DNA of 64,000 nt from Amycolatopsis sp. CA-230715 (GCF_018736145.1 NZ_CP059997.1:3533501-3597500); one strand, 5' to 3'; shown: positions 1-8,759, counted from the first letter of the stretch. Notes: generated from the letters alone by a model not told the origin. Translations and numbers: made by a program.

Positions 1-451
1 GGATGTCCGCGTGACCGGCGTGGCGGCCGGTTTCTTCGATCAGGTGGGTGAGCGCCCAGCGGACGCTCGGGGCGGCGCGTCCCGGCCGCGGCACGGGCGC
101 GCCGAGATCGGTGCAGCCGTCGAGCACTTCGTTGGCGCGCTCGACCGCTTCCCGGTAGCGGGCGACGACCTCGGCCACGCTGTCCGACGGCGCGGCGTGG
201 AAGGTCGCCTGCCAGTTCGCGACCTCGTCCCCGAGGAACGTCGCGCGCTCGACGAAGGTCAGGTGGGTGAGCAGGCCGAGCAGGTTCGTGCCCGAAGGCA
301 CGCCCGCCGTGCGGACCCCTGGTTCGGGCGCGCCGTCGACCTTCGCGGCGATCGAGGTGCGGAGGTAGTCGAGAAAACCGCGCAGGACTTCGGTTTCGCT
401 GCTCCCGGTCCGGGGCGGCGGGGTGTCGCGGCGGCGGGTCTTGGTCGGCAT
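1..451 (-). CDS. DinB/DUF664-family protein (3' end beyond window)
   Basis: The reading frame opens with ATG at 451 on the minus strand, preceded by an AGGAG ribosome-binding site, and stays open to the left edge, so the C-terminus is missing. About 150 residues are visible. Motifs typical of the DinB four-helix / DUF664 (mycothiol-transferase-like) superfamily are a metal-ligand-type histidine in LLTHLTFVE and a C-terminal EETGRHAGHADI segment, the usual site of two further histidines. Such proteins are small cytosolic metal-binding enzymes or stress proteins, many of them thiol-dependent. Substrate cannot be read from sequence. It lies 11 bp downstream of the methyltransferase gene in the same direction and may be co-transcribed with it. 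Confidence 0.75.
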   Translation of the reverse strand, partial: MPTKTRRRDTPPPRTGSSETEVLRGFLDYLRTSIAAKVDGAPEPGVRTAGVPSGTNLLGLLTHLTFVERATFLGDEVANWQATFHAAPSDSVAEVVARYREAVERANEVLDGCTDLGAPVPRPGRAAPSVRWALTHLIEETGRHAGHADI

Positions 452-462
452 CGGCGGTCTCC

Positions 463-1083
463 TCAGGCGGTGCGGCGGACGAGCAGGACGTGATCGGTGA
501 CCTCGGCGGTGCGCCCGCTAGGGCCGGTGGCGATCCGGCGGGGCGCGTCGGCCCGGTCGACCGTCCACAGTGCTGGGTCGAGTGCGACGCCCTCGGCGAT
601 CTCGTGCGGGGTCGGGTACCGGACGTCGGCGCCGGAGTTCCACGACCACGGCGCGGTCGAACCGTGATCGACGACCAGCAGCAGCCCGCCGGGCCGCAAC
701 GCGTGCGCGGCCGCGCGCAGGACCTTCGCCCGGTCAAGGTCGAACGAGGTGTGGAAGTAGCAGGCGCACACCAGGTCGAACCGACCGTCCGGAAAGGACT
801 CGTTCAGGTCGTGCCGCTCGGCGGTGACAGCCAGGCCACGCGACCGGGCCAGCTCGGCGAGCCGTTCGACCGCGACGGCCGAGATGTCGACGGCGGTGAC
901 GCGCCACCCGCGGCGGGCGAGCCACAGCGCGTCGCCGCCGTCGCCGCAGCCGAGGTCCAGCACGTCGCCGGGCGGCAGGCTCGCGACCGTTTCGGTGAGG
1001 CGGTCGTTCGGTCGCGGATCGGTGGCCGCGGGACGCGCCGAGTACACGCCGTCCCAGAACGCGACCGCATCCGTGCTGTTCAT
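463..1083 (-). CDS. class I SAM-dependent methyltransferase
   Basis: This encodes 206 residues from ATG 1083, with an AGGAG-type ribosome-binding site just upstream. A longer in-frame opening upstream lacks a site and overlaps the divergent regulator, so I rejected it. The SAM-binding glycine-rich motif VLDLGCGDGG is at residues 41-50, followed by an acidic residue in VTAVDIS, and the fold extends to the C-terminus. Overall it resembles TehB/UbiE-like small-molecule methyltransferases; the substrate is unknown. It is transcribed divergently from the XRE/cupin regulator at 1172, and the shared 88-bp interval holds an operator-like palindrome. The likely model is repression or activation by that neighbour (inference). 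Confidence 0.85.
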   Translation of the reverse strand: MNSTDAVAFWDGVYSARPAATDPRPNDRLTETVASLPPGDVLDLGCGDGGDALWLARRGWRVTAVDISAVAVERLAELARSRGLAVTAERHDLNESFPDGRFDLVCACYFHTSFDLDRAKVLRAAAHALRPGGLLLVVDHGSTAPWSWNSGADVRYPTPHEIAEGVALDPALWTVDRADAPRRIATGPSGRTAEVTDHVLLVRRTA

Positions 1084-1146
1084 CGGGGCTCCTTGTGATC
1101 GGGATGCGCCCAGTCTCGCCAGCCCTGCCTCGGTTTGGCACGGAAT

Positions 1147-1163
1147 CTTGCGGTTATGGCAAG
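1147..1163. promoter_or_regulatory. operator-like palindrome in divergent promoter region
   Basis: CTTGCGGTTATGGCAAG has 5-bp inverted arms (CTTGC/GCAAG) and lies 9 bp before the GTG of the XRE/cupin regulator. Read on the minus strand it contains TTGCCATAACCG, close to TTGCCGATACCG in the palindrome in front of the paralogous regulator at 40289. This suggests both regulators recognise related sites. Confidence 0.45.
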
Positions 1164-1171
1164 CTGGTCGC

Positions 1172-1750
1172 GTGGACCCCGAAACGGAAGAGCTGCTCGG
1201 CGTCGTGGGACCGCGGCTGCGCGCGCTGCGCCGGGATCGCGGCGTCACCCTCGCCGATCTCGCGGCGACGACCGGGGTTTCGGAGAGCACGCTGTCCCGG
1301 CTGGAAAGCGGTCAGCGCAGGGCGACGCTGGAACTGCTGCTGCCGCTGGCCCGCACCTACGGCGTCCCGCTGGACGATCTCGTCGGCGCGCCGCGCACCG
1401 GCGACCCGCGGATCCACCTCAAGCCGATCCGGAAGTTCGGCATGGTCTTCATCCCGCTGTCCAAGCGGCCGGGCGGCACGCAGGCGTTCAAGATGATCAT
1501 CCCCGCGCGGCCGGAACCCCTCGAACCGACGCCGCAGACCCACGAAGGCCTCGAATGGCTGTACGTGCTCAACGGGAAGCTGCGGCTGGTGGTCGGCGAG
1601 CGCGACCTGGTCCTGCCGCCCGGCGAGGCCGCCGAATTCGACACGTCGCTGCCGCACTGGCTGGGCAGCGCTGACGGCGGCGCGGTCGAACTGCTGATCC
1701 TATTCGGCCTGCAAGGCGTGAAGTCCCACGTCCGCGCCCCGGCCGACTGA
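1172..1750 (+). CDS. XRE-family regulator with C-terminal cupin domain
   Basis: GTG at 1172 begins a 192-residue protein. A Cro/C1-type helix-turn-helix spans roughly residues 14-70 (core RLRALRRDRGVTLADLAATT and SESTLSRLESGQRR). A cupin sensor domain occupies about 110-185, with the metal/ligand-site-like HEGLEWLYVLNG and a LPHWLG strand. Such proteins are dimeric transcription factors that sense a small ligand through the cupin barrel and often control an adjacent enzyme gene, here the divergent methyltransferase. A close paralogue is encoded at 40289-40876. The message may be leaderless or nearly so, because no good ribosome-binding site precedes the GTG. The effector is unknown. Confidence 0.88.
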   Translation: MDPETEELLGVVGPRLRALRRDRGVTLADLAATTGVSESTLSRLESGQRRATLELLLPLARTYGVPLDDLVGAPRTGDPRIHLKPIRKFGMVFIPLSKRPGGTQAFKMIIPARPEPLEPTPQTHEGLEWLYVLNGKLRLVVGERDLVLPPGEAAEFDTSLPHWLGSADGGAVELLILFGLQGVKSHVRAPAD

Positions 1751-1826
1751 CCCCGCTCCCCTTGCGCGCCACGCGAATTCCGCTCTACGTAAGGGCTTCT
1801 GCCGCCTCGGCGGGGATCTCGTGATG

Positions 1827-1877
1827 CCCCGAAAGTGGCTTTCGGGGACTTGAGCGCCCCGAAGGCCACCTTCGGGG
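1827..1877. repeat. palindromic repeat doublet (units 1 and 2)
   Basis: Two 21-bp palindromes occur, CCCCGAAAG-TGG-CTTTCGGGG (1827-1847) and CCCCGAAGG-CCA-CCTTCGGGG (1857-1877). Each has perfect 9-bp arms, and a 9-bp spacer separates them. The same 21+9+21 architecture recurs at 2454-2504, 10990-11040 and 19174-19224. Confidence 0.9.
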
Positions 1878-1930
1878 CACGAGCGTCGCGGCGGTCGAAT
1901 GCGCGAGGGGTGGATTCGCGGCGTCTAGTG

Positions 1931-1951
1931 CCCCGAAAGCCACCTTCGGGG
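1931..1951. repeat. palindromic repeat, single unit (unit 3)
   Basis: A CCCCGAAAG-CCA-CCTTCGGGG unit with one arm mismatch, not paired with a second unit at the usual 9-bp spacing. Confidence 0.85.
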
Positions 1952-2006
1952 GCATGCGCAGCCCTGCCCGCATACCCGGCGAGGGCCGAGAAAGTGGCGC
2001 TGGAGT

Positions 2007-2027
2007 CCCTGAAGGTGGCCTTCGGGG
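2007..2027. repeat. palindromic repeat unit with decayed partner (unit 4)
   Basis: A CCCTGAAGG-TGG-CCTTCGGGG unit. Upstream, around 1988, GAAAGTGGCGCTGG looks like the remains of the partner expected 9 bp away, so this is probably an eroded doublet. Confidence 0.75.
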
Positions 2028-2065
2028 TATGCCGGACCGGGGTTCGCTCCGCGCGGCGGAGCGAC

Positions 2066-2392
2066 TCAGCGCTTGCGGTTGATCTTGATGGTGTCCATGC
2101 AGGTCGGTGCCGAGGTGACGTCGCGGTACGGGTAGCCGAGCGAATCGAGGCGTTCCATCGCCATCAGCTCGGCCTGGTCCTTCGCGTCCTGGTCCGCGCC
2201 GGAGCCGGGCTTGGCGAGCACCACGCACCGGAACGAGAAGGAACCGAGGTGCTCGCTGTAGGCCAGCGAGCCTTCCTCGGTGAACTTCAGCTGCGGGAAA
2301 CCGTCCTTGTCCAGCTCCGCCAGCAGCCGCGCCCTGGTCTCCTCGTCCGGCCGGTCGAACTTGCCCGTGACCAGCACCCGATACGTCAGCAT
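2066..2392 (-). CDS. DUF6204 family protein
   Basis: A 108-residue cytosolic protein, MLTYRVLVTGKFDRP through the basic end KINRKR. The alternating strand pattern (YRVLVTGKF, FPQLKFTEEG, FSFRCVVLAK) and the later helix AKDQAELMAMERL fit the small actinobacterial DUF6204 family, whose function is not known. The start is ATG at 2392. It stands alone between palindromic repeats, downstream of nuoN in the same direction. The 135-bp gap and a strong hairpin make co-transcription with nuo doubtful. Confidence 0.7.
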   Translation of the reverse strand: MLTYRVLVTGKFDRPDEETRARLLAELDKDGFPQLKFTEEGSLAYSEHLGSFSFRCVVLAKPGSGADQDAKDQAELMAMERLDSLGYPYRDVTSAPTCMDTIKINRKR

Positions 2393-2453
2393 GCCCCGAA
2401 AATACAGTCCTGCATCTGAATACGCGACCGGATATCGCCCGTAAAAACCAATG

Positions 2454-2504
2454 CCCCGAAGGTGGCTTTCGGGGCGTCTGAGTCCCTGAAAGCCACCTTC
2501 GGGG
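2454..2504. repeat. palindromic repeat doublet (units 5 and 6), possible nuo terminator
   Basis: Units CCCCGAAGG-TGG-CTTTCGGGG (2454-2474) and CCCTGAAAG-CCA-CCTTCGGGG (2484-2504) are separated by 9 bp. They begin 24 bp beyond the nuoN stop codon, so in RNA either hairpin could serve as the terminator of the nuo operon (inference). Confidence 0.85.
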
Positions 2505-2527
2505 CATCGCGAGTCGGAGCGGAAACG

Positions 2528-4102
2528 TCAGAGCGCGAAGCCGCCCGCGCCCGCCCAGTCGAGCGCGAACGACGGGACCACGCCCAGCAGCAGCGTGACG
2601 ATCACGCCGAGGGTGATCGCGGCCGTGGTGAACGCGCCGGGCACCGAGACCGCGGGCCCCGACTCGGACGGCTCCGAGAAGTACATCAGCACGATCACCC
2701 GCAGGTAGAAGAACGCCGCCACGGCGCTCATCACCAGCGCGACCACGACCAGCGGGGCCATACCGTCGGACAGCGCGGCCGAGAACACCACGAACTTCCC
2801 GACGAACCCGCTCGTCAGCGGGATCCCGGCCAGCGCGAGCAGCAGGAACGTGAACACGCCCGCCAGCAGCGGCGACCGCTTCGCGAGCCCCGCCCACGCC
2901 GACAGGTGCGTCGCCTCGCCGTTGGCGTCGCGGACCAGGCTCACCACGCCGAACGCCGCGAGCGTGGTGAAGCCGTAGGCCAGCAGGTAGAACAGCGTGC
3001 CGGACAGGCCCTTCTCGGTCATCGCGATGGTGCCGACGAGCAGGAACCCGGCGTGCGCGATCGACGAGTACGCGATCATGCGCTTGACGTCGGTCTGGGT
3101 CAGGCCGAGCACCGCGCCGATGATCATCGAGATGATCGCGACGCCCCACAGGACACCGCGCCATTCCCAGCTCGTCGATTCGAAGCCGACGGTGAGCACG
3201 CGCAGGATCCCGCCGAACGCGGCGACCTTGGTGCACGCCGCCATGAACGCGGTGACCGGGGTCGGCGCGCCCTGGTAGACGTCCGGCGTCCAGGTGTGGA
3301 ACGGGCCGACCGAGCCCTTGAACAGCAGGCCGACGACGAGCATGCCGAGGCCGGCGAACAGCATCGTGTCGGACCGGTCGGTGCCCGCGGCCGCGGTCGC
3401 GATGTCGGCGAGCTTGACGGAGTTCGCGTAGCCGTAGAGCAGCGCGATGCCGTACAGGAAGAACGCCGACGAGAACGCGCCCAGCAGGAAGTACTTCACG
3501 GCCGACTCCTGCGAAAGCAGGCGACGACGGCGCGCGAGGCCGCACATCAGGTACAGCGGGAGGCTGAGCACCTCGAGCGCGATGAACATGGTGAGCAGGT
3601 CGTTGGCCGCGCAGAAGGTCATCATGCCGCCGAGCGCGAACAGCGTCAGCGGGAAGACCTCGGTCTGCATACCGGTGGTGCCGACCTGCGCGCGGTCCTG
3701 GATGGTGCCGGGCCGGATCGCCGCCTGCGCGACGAACGCGCCGCCCGGCTCGACGGACCGGTCGGCGATCAGCAGCACCGCGCCGAGCGCCAGCGCGAGC
3801 AGCGTGCCCCACAGGAACAACGCGGGCCGGTCGACCGAAATCGCCCTGCTCAACGTGGTGAGGCCCTGCTTGGGCGCACTGTCCGAAGTGGCGTACAGCG
3901 CGAGCGAGACACCGGCAGCCGCGATCGTGACGACGCTGAGGAAGACCTGGCCCGGCCAGCGCATGTGCTTGGGCAGGAACGCCTCGAACAGCACGCTGAC
4001 GCACGCCGCACCGAACACGATCAGCACCGGCAGGATCGCCGCGTACGCGATGGGCGGCGCGGTGATCTGCTGCGCGGGCTGCGCGAGGAAAAGGTCGAGC
4101 AT
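2528..4102 (-). CDS. nuoN: NADH-quinone oxidoreductase subunit N
   Basis: A 524-residue, strongly hydrophobic polytopic protein, one of the three antiporter-like proton-pumping subunits of complex I. Conserved features are an intramembrane KYFLLGAFSSAFFLYG segment with the family lysine, a second lysine/histidine region FKGSVGPFHTWTPDVYQGAP, and KRMIAYSSIAHAGF. It is the last gene of the 14-gene nuo operon and starts 3 bp after nuoM ends. The length is typical for actinobacteria. A segment after residue 120 (about AFVAQAAIRPGTIQDRAQVG) is a hydrophilic loop often present in actinobacterial NuoN. Confidence 0.96.
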   Translation of the reverse strand: MLDLFLAQPAQQITAPPIAYAAILPVLIVFGAACVSVLFEAFLPKHMRWPGQVFLSVVTIAAAGVSLALYATSDSAPKQGLTTLSRAISVDRPALFLWGTLLALALGAVLLIADRSVEPGGAFVAQAAIRPGTIQDRAQVGTTGMQTEVFPLTLFALGGMMTFCAANDLLTMFIALEVLSLPLYLMCGLARRRRLLSQESAVKYFLLGAFSSAFFLYGIALLYGYANSVKLADIATAAAGTDRSDTMLFAGLGMLVVGLLFKGSVGPFHTWTPDVYQGAPTPVTAFMAACTKVAAFGGILRVLTVGFESTSWEWRGVLWGVAIISMIIGAVLGLTQTDVKRMIAYSSIAHAGFLLVGTIAMTEKGLSGTLFYLLAYGFTTLAAFGVVSLVRDANGEATHLSAWAGLAKRSPLLAGVFTFLLLALAGIPLTSGFVGKFVVFSAALSDGMAPLVVVALVMSAVAAFFYLRVIVLMYFSEPSESGPAVSVPGAFTTAAITLGVIVTLLLGVVPSFALDWAGAGGFAL

Positions 4103-4105
4103 GGG

Positions 4106-5695
4106 TTACTTGCCTCCCTGCTGGACAACCGAGGACATGGTTGCCTGCACAGATGGGGTGATCGTGTCCAGCACGGGCTTCGGGTAGAACCCGAGCCCGA
4201 TGATCAGGACGACCAGCGGGGCCAGCACGGCGATTTCCTTGCCCCCGAGATCGCGGATCCCTTTCTTGGCCCCGAGTTCCGGCGCGATCGCGGTACCGGG
4301 GCCTCCCCCGGCGCCGAGCATCGCGTCACCGCGGACCGGGCCCTGCATCACGCGCTGGTAGAGCCACAGCACGTACGCCGCGGCCAGCACCATGCCGATC
4401 GTCGCGAGGATCGCGTACACCGGCCGCGTGGTGAAGGACCCCAGCAGCACCAGGAACTCGCTGATGAACGAGTTCGTGCCCGGCAAGGACAAAGTGGACA
4501 GTCCGGCGACCAGCAGCATGCCGCCGAGCAGCGGCGTCACCTTCGCCATCCCGCCGTAGTCGGAGATCCGGGTCGAGCCGCCGCGCCGCACGATCATGCC
4601 GACCACCACGATCAGCATCCCGGTGGCGAGGCTGTGGTTGAGCATGTACGACACCGAGCCGACCATCGCGGGCTCCGCCGAAGCCGCGTCGGCAGCGCTT
4701 CCGTTGACCGGGAAGGAAAAGATGCCGAGCGCGATGAACCCGAAGTGCGCGATCGACACGTACGCGATGAAGCGCTTCATGTCGGTCTGGCCCGCGGCGA
4801 GGATCGACCCGTAGAGCACCCCGAGCACGGCCAGCACCAGCACGAGTGGCGCGAGCGTCTTGCTGGCTTCGGGGAACATCGGGATGCAGTAGCGCAGGAA
4901 CCCGAAGGTGCCGACCTTGTCGAGCACGCCGACGAGCAGCACCGCGACGCCGATCGGCGCCTGGCCCGCCGCGTCGGGAAGCCAGGTGTGCAAGGGAACC
5001 AGCGGCGCCTTGATCGCGAAGGCGAGGAAGAAGCCGAGGAACAACCAGATCTGCGTGCTCGCGGGCGCGTCCCGCACCACGGTCACCAGCGTCGCCCAGT
5101 CGAACGTGCCCTGGCCCAGCTTGTCCGACGCGAGCGAGTACGCGCCGATCGCCGAGGCCAGCATGATCAGGCCGCCGAGGAACGAGTACAGGAAGAACTT
5201 CACCGCCGCGTACTGGCGGTTCGCGCCGCCGTACCCGCCGATGAGGAAGTACATCGGGATCAGCATGATCTCGAACAGCACGTAGAACAGGAACACGTCG
5301 GTCGCGGCGAACACCGCGATCGTCAGCGCCTGCTGCACCAGGATCAGCGACAGGAACCCGCCCGCGCTGCGGCCTTCCGGCAGTTTGTCCGTCGAGGACA
5401 GTGCGCCGATCACGATCGGCACCAGCAGCGCGATGACCGCGATCATCACCAGCGCGATACCGTCCATGCCGAACGAGATGTGGATGCCGAACCCGGGGAT
5501 CCAGTCCATCGACGTGGTCTGCTGCAACCGGGCGCCACCGGGGCTGTAGCTCGCCCACAGCGGGATGATCAGCAGCAGCTCCAAGATCCCGAAGCCGAGC
5601 GCGACCCTGGTCGCCAGCTTGTCGTCGCCGCGAAGTCCACTGAGGACGATCGCGCCGACGAGCGGCAACAGGATGAGGACGAGCAGCCAGGTCAT
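4106..5695 (-). CDS. nuoM: NADH-quinone oxidoreductase subunit M
   Basis: This encodes 529 residues from ATG 5695, whose start overlaps the nuoL stop by 4 bp (ATGA). The frame extends further upstream but antisense-like sequence there overlaps nuoL, so MTWLLVLILLPLVGA is the true start. It is an antiporter-like membrane subunit. Signature segments are FFLYSFLGGLIML, KAPLVPLHTWLPDAAGQAPIG and KRFIAYVSIAHFGF, carrying the conserved lysines of the proton channel. A loop near residues 455-470 is Gly/Ala-rich, as in relatives. It works with NuoL and NuoN in the membrane arm. Confidence 0.96.
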   Translation of the reverse strand: MTWLLVLILLPLVGAIVLSGLRGDDKLATRVALGFGILELLLIIPLWASYSPGGARLQQTTSMDWIPGFGIHISFGMDGIALVMIAVIALLVPIVIGALSSTDKLPEGRSAGGFLSLILVQQALTIAVFAATDVFLFYVLFEIMLIPMYFLIGGYGGANRQYAAVKFFLYSFLGGLIMLASAIGAYSLASDKLGQGTFDWATLVTVVRDAPASTQIWLFLGFFLAFAIKAPLVPLHTWLPDAAGQAPIGVAVLLVGVLDKVGTFGFLRYCIPMFPEASKTLAPLVLVLAVLGVLYGSILAAGQTDMKRFIAYVSIAHFGFIALGIFSFPVNGSAADAASAEPAMVGSVSYMLNHSLATGMLIVVVGMIVRRGGSTRISDYGGMAKVTPLLGGMLLVAGLSTLSLPGTNSFISEFLVLLGSFTTRPVYAILATIGMVLAAAYVLWLYQRVMQGPVRGDAMLGAGGGPGTAIAPELGAKKGIRDLGGKEIAVLAPLVVLIIGLGFYPKPVLDTITPSVQATMSSVVQQGGK

Positions 5696-7602
5696 GAGAA
5701 CCTCACCAACAGGAGCGCGGCGATGATCAGGAACGAGCCCCCGAGCATCGACAGTGCGTAGGAGCGGACGAAACCGGTCTGCATGCGGCGCAGGCGCCCC
5801 GATCCGCCGCCGAGACCGGCGGCGAGCCCGTTGACGAGACCGTCGACGCCCCGGTTGTCCACGTACACCAGCGCGCGGGCGAGCCAGGTGCCAGGACGGG
5901 CGACCAGGGTTTCGTTGAGCGCGTTGCCGTAGAGGTCCTTGCGGGCCGCGCGGACCGGGAACGACACGTTCGCCGGGCGTTCGACCGGGGTGTCCCGCCT
6001 GCCGACGACGAGCCAGGCGACCAGCACGCCGAGCGCGGACAGCGCGACGGTCAGCCACGGGATGGCCGCGTGCGGGATGACCGTGTGCTCGAACTCCTCC
6101 AGTGGGCCGAGCGACGGGGCGAGCCATTCGGAAAGCCGGTCGCCGAGCGCGAAGAAGGCACCGGCGCCGACCGAGCCGATCGCCAGCACGATCATCGGCA
6201 CGGTCATGCTCGACGGCGATTCGTGCGGGTGGAAGTCCCTGCCGTCGCTGCTCTTGATGTCCTTCCAGCGCGCCTTGCCGAAGAACGTCATCAGCACCAG
6301 CCGCGTCATGTAGAACGCGGTGAGCGCGGCGCCGAGCATCGCGGCGAGCCCGAACACCCAGCCCTTCCAGCCTTCCTGGCCGAACGCGGCTTCGATGATC
6401 GCGTCCTTCGAGAAGTAGCCCGACAGGAACGGGAAGCCGATCAGCGCGAGGTAGCCGAGGCCGAAGGTGACGAAGGTGATCGGCATCTTGCGCCACAGCC
6501 CGCCGAACTTCCGCATGTCGACCTCGTCGTTCATGGCGTGCATGACCGAACCGGCGCCGAGGAACAGGCCCGCCTTGAAGAAGCCGTGCGTGAGCAGGTG
6601 CATGATGCCGAGCGCGTAGCCGAACGGGCCGAGGCCGACCGCCAGCATCATGTAGCCGATCTGGCTCACCGTCGAATAGGCGAGCACCTTCTTGATGTCG
6701 TCGTAGGCGCAGCCGATGACGCACCCGATCAGCAGCGTGACCGCGCCGACGAGGGTGACCACGAGCCGCGCGTCGGCGGTCTCGTTGAAGATCGGGTTCG
6801 CGCGGGCGACGAGATAGACGCCCGCGGTGACCATGGTGGCCGCGTGGATGAGCGCGGAAACCGGGGTGGGGCCTTCCATCGCGTCCGGGAGCCAGGCCTG
6901 CAGCGGGAACTGGCCCGACTTGCCGCAGGCGCCGAGCAGGAGCAGCAGGCCGATCGCGGTGACCACGCCGCCGGGCAGGTTCCCGACCGCGGCGAACACC
7001 TCGGTGTAGCCGGTGCTGCCGACGTACTTCCACATCAGGAAGATCGCGATCGCGAGCCCGACGTCACCGACGCGGTTCATCAGGAACGCCTTCTTCGCCG
7101 CGGTGGCCGCGGACGGGCGGTCCTGCCAGAAGCCGATCAGCAGGTACGAGGCGAGGCCGACGCCCTCCCAGCCGAGGTACAGCGTCACGAAGCTGTTGCC
7201 CAGCACCAGGACCAGCATCGAGGCGACGAAGAGGTTCAAGTAGGCGAAGAACTTCCGCCGCTCGGCGTCATGCGACATGTAGCCGATCGAGTAGAAGTGG
7301 ATCAGCGCGCCGACACCGGTGATCAGCAGGACGAAGGTCACCGACAGCGGGTCGATCCGCAGCCCGAAGTCGACCTGCAGCGCGTCGGTCGGGATCCACG
7401 AGAACAGCTTCGTGTCGGTGACCCGGTTCGCCGCGTCCTGCCCGGTGGTACTGAAGAACAGCACCACTCCGTACACAAAGGACAGTGTGACGGTGGCGCA
7501 GCCGAGCAGGTGCCCCCACGCGTTCGTCCGTTTCCCGCCGACCAGGAGGATGAGCGCGCCGAGGGCGGGAAACGCCACCAGCAGCCACGATGATGCGGTC
7601 AA
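5692..7602 (-). CDS. nuoL: NADH-quinone oxidoreductase subunit L
   Basis: A 636-residue distal antiporter-like subunit with the long C-terminal lateral helix region. Recognisable segments are GWEGVGLASYLLIGFW, KAFLMNRVGDVG, KSGQFPLQAWLPDAMEGPTP (the family Lys/His channel motif), HAATMVTAGVYLVARA and KKVLAYSTVSQIGYM. It begins 9 bp after nuoK ends and overlaps nuoM by 4 bp. Length and motif order are those of a full NuoL, so the pump is likely intact. It is located in the cytoplasmic membrane. Confidence 0.97.
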   Translation of the reverse strand: MTASSWLLVAFPALGALILLVGGKRTNAWGHLLGCATVTLSFVYGVVLFFSTTGQDAANRVTDTKLFSWIPTDALQVDFGLRIDPLSVTFVLLITGVGALIHFYSIGYMSHDAERRKFFAYLNLFVASMLVLVLGNSFVTLYLGWEGVGLASYLLIGFWQDRPSAATAAKKAFLMNRVGDVGLAIAIFLMWKYVGSTGYTEVFAAVGNLPGGVVTAIGLLLLLGACGKSGQFPLQAWLPDAMEGPTPVSALIHAATMVTAGVYLVARANPIFNETADARLVVTLVGAVTLLIGCVIGCAYDDIKKVLAYSTVSQIGYMMLAVGLGPFGYALGIMHLLTHGFFKAGLFLGAGSVMHAMNDEVDMRKFGGLWRKMPITFVTFGLGYLALIGFPFLSGYFSKDAIIEAAFGQEGWKGWVFGLAAMLGAALTAFYMTRLVLMTFFGKARWKDIKSSDGRDFHPHESPSSMTVPMIVLAIGSVGAGAFFALGDRLSEWLAPSLGPLEEFEHTVIPHAAIPWLTVALSALGVLVAWLVVGRRDTPVERPANVSFPVRAARKDLYGNALNETLVARPGTWLARALVYVDNRGVDGLVNGLAAGLGGGSGRLRRMQTGFVRSYALSMLGGSFLIIAALLLVRFS

Positions 7603-7611
7603 GGTTTTCCC

Positions 7612-7911
7612 CTAGTACTTCAGCAGGTTCGTGTCGTCGACCGAGGCGGAGCGCCGGGTCCGGAAGATCGACATGATGATCGCCAGCCCGACCACGACCT
7701 CCGCGGCGGCGACGACCATCACGAAGAACGCCATCACCTGGCCGTCGAGGCCGCCGTTGATCCTGGCGAAGGTGACGAGCGTGAGGTTCACCGCGTTGAG
7801 CATCAGCTCGACGCACATGAACACCACGATCGCGTTGCGCCGCACCAGCACGCCGACCGCGCCGATCGCGAACAGCAGCGCCGAAAGCAGCAGGTAGTAG
7901 GTGGGGGTCAC
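7612..7911 (-). CDS. nuoK: NADH-quinone oxidoreductase subunit K
   Basis: A 99-residue small three-helix subunit. The GTG at 7911 overlaps the nuoJ stop by 4 bp (GTGA), and the encoded TPTYYLLLSALLFAIGAVGV matches the family N-terminus. The conserved glutamate in FMCVELMLNAVNL and the second in AAAEVVVGLAI, both needed for proton translocation, are present. The C-terminus RRSASVDDTNLLKY is standard. Confidence 0.96.
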   Translation of the reverse strand: MTPTYYLLLSALLFAIGAVGVLVRRNAIVVFMCVELMLNAVNLTLVTFARINGGLDGQVMAFFVMVVAAAEVVVGLAIIMSIFRTRRSASVDDTNLLKY

Positions 7912-8759
7912 TTCTCTTCCCCTTCCTCGGTGCCCACGAGCGCGTGCGCGTCCGGTCCGGCTTCCTCGCCCTTGACCTGCTTGCGCTCGGCGTCGAGGCG
8001 GGTGGCCGCGGTGGATTCGATGAGCTCGGACAGCGATTCCGGCGCCACCGACCCGTCCGGCAGCAGCGCCGGGGTGGCGACGGAGTTGGCGGTGGCGAAC
8101 ACGCCGGGGCCCGGTTTCGGCGACGGGCGCTCGTACTCGCCGCGGAAGCGCGCTTCGACGAGTTCCTTCTGCGACCGCTTGCCGCCCTTGGCGTGCCGGT
8201 CGGTGAAGGCCAGCACCATCGCGCCCATCGCGGCGGTGATCAGCAGCGCGGAGGTGAGCTCGAACGGGAACAGGTAGTCGGTGAAGATCAGCCGCCCGAG
8301 CCCGCCCGCGCCGCCGCCCTGCGGGGTCGACGGGTCGAGCGGCGGGGCCGGGGTGACGTTCGACAGCGACCGCACCAGCGCGCCGACCACGATGCCCGCG
8401 ATGCCGATGCCCAGCACGGCGGCGGCGAGCCGCTGGCCGCGCAGCACTTCGACCACGGAGTCCGAGGAATCCCGGCCAGCCATCATCAGCACGAACAGGA
8501 ACAGCATCATGATCGCGCCGGTGTAGACGATGATCTGGGTGAAGCCGAGGAACGGCGCGTTCTGGATCATGTACAGGATGCCGAGCGTGAGCATGGTCAG
8601 CACGAGCCACAGCGCGGAGTGCACCGCGTTGCGCGCGAAGATCATGCCCAGCGCGCCCGCGAGGGCGATCGGCGCGAGGATCCAGAACGAAATCGCCTCG
8701 CCCGTCGTGACCACAGTGGACAGTGTCGGGGCCTGCTGCGCGAGGAAGCTGGCGATCAT
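7908..8759 (-). CDS. nuoJ: NADH-quinone oxidoreductase subunit J
   Basis: This encodes 283 residues from ATG 8759 (MIASFLAQQAPTLS), overlapping the nuoI stop by 4 bp. Five hydrophobic segments occupy the first ~190 residues, with the family motif FLGFTQIIVYTGAIMMLFLFVLM. The last ~90 residues form the long, charged, probably cytosolic tail usual in actinobacterial NuoJ. It is a membrane-arm subunit next to NuoK and NuoA near the quinone module. Confidence 0.95.
   Translation of the reverse strand: MIASFLAQQAPTLSTVVTTGEAISFWILAPIALAGALGMIFARNAVHSALWLVLTMLTLGILYMIQNAPFLGFTQIIVYTGAIMMLFLFVLMMAGRDSSDSVVEVLRGQRLAAAVLGIGIAGIVVGALVRSLSNVTPAPPLDPSTPQGGGAGGLGRLIFTDYLFPFELTSALLITAAMGAMVLAFTDRHAKGGKRSQKELVEARFRGEYERPSPKPGPGVFATANSVATPALLPDGSVAPESLSELIESTAATRLDAERKQVKGEEAGPDAHALVGTEEGEEK

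Larger units (their letters stand above)
1751..2065. other. intergenic region filled with palindromic repeat units
   Basis: No credible gene lies here. The stretch contains four units of the 21-bp CCCCGAAGG/CCTTCGGGG palindrome family, at 1827-1847, 1857-1877, 1931-1951 and 2007-2027, plus a decayed half-unit near 1988. It separates the convergent XRE/cupin and DUF6204 genes, so the hairpins could act as bidirectional terminators. Confidence 0.7.

Noticed and set aside
1827..2504. Possible CRISPR array (regularly spaced repeats with 9-bp spacers)
   Set aside because: The units are short palindromes with 9-bp, often identical spacers in pairs only, and no cas genes are present.
1785..4004. 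A 739-codon minus-strand frame overlapping nuoN, DUF6204 and the repeats
   Set aside because: It is out of frame with nuoN and runs through the palindromic repeats. The PKVAFG-like peptides it contains are repeat translations, not evidence of a gene.
2462..5761. A 1099-codon open frame on the plus strand across nuoN and nuoM
   Set aside because: It is antisense to two clear nuo genes, with Arg/His/Asp/Glu/Gln-rich low-complexity sequence typical of the mirror frame of G/C-rich coding DNA.
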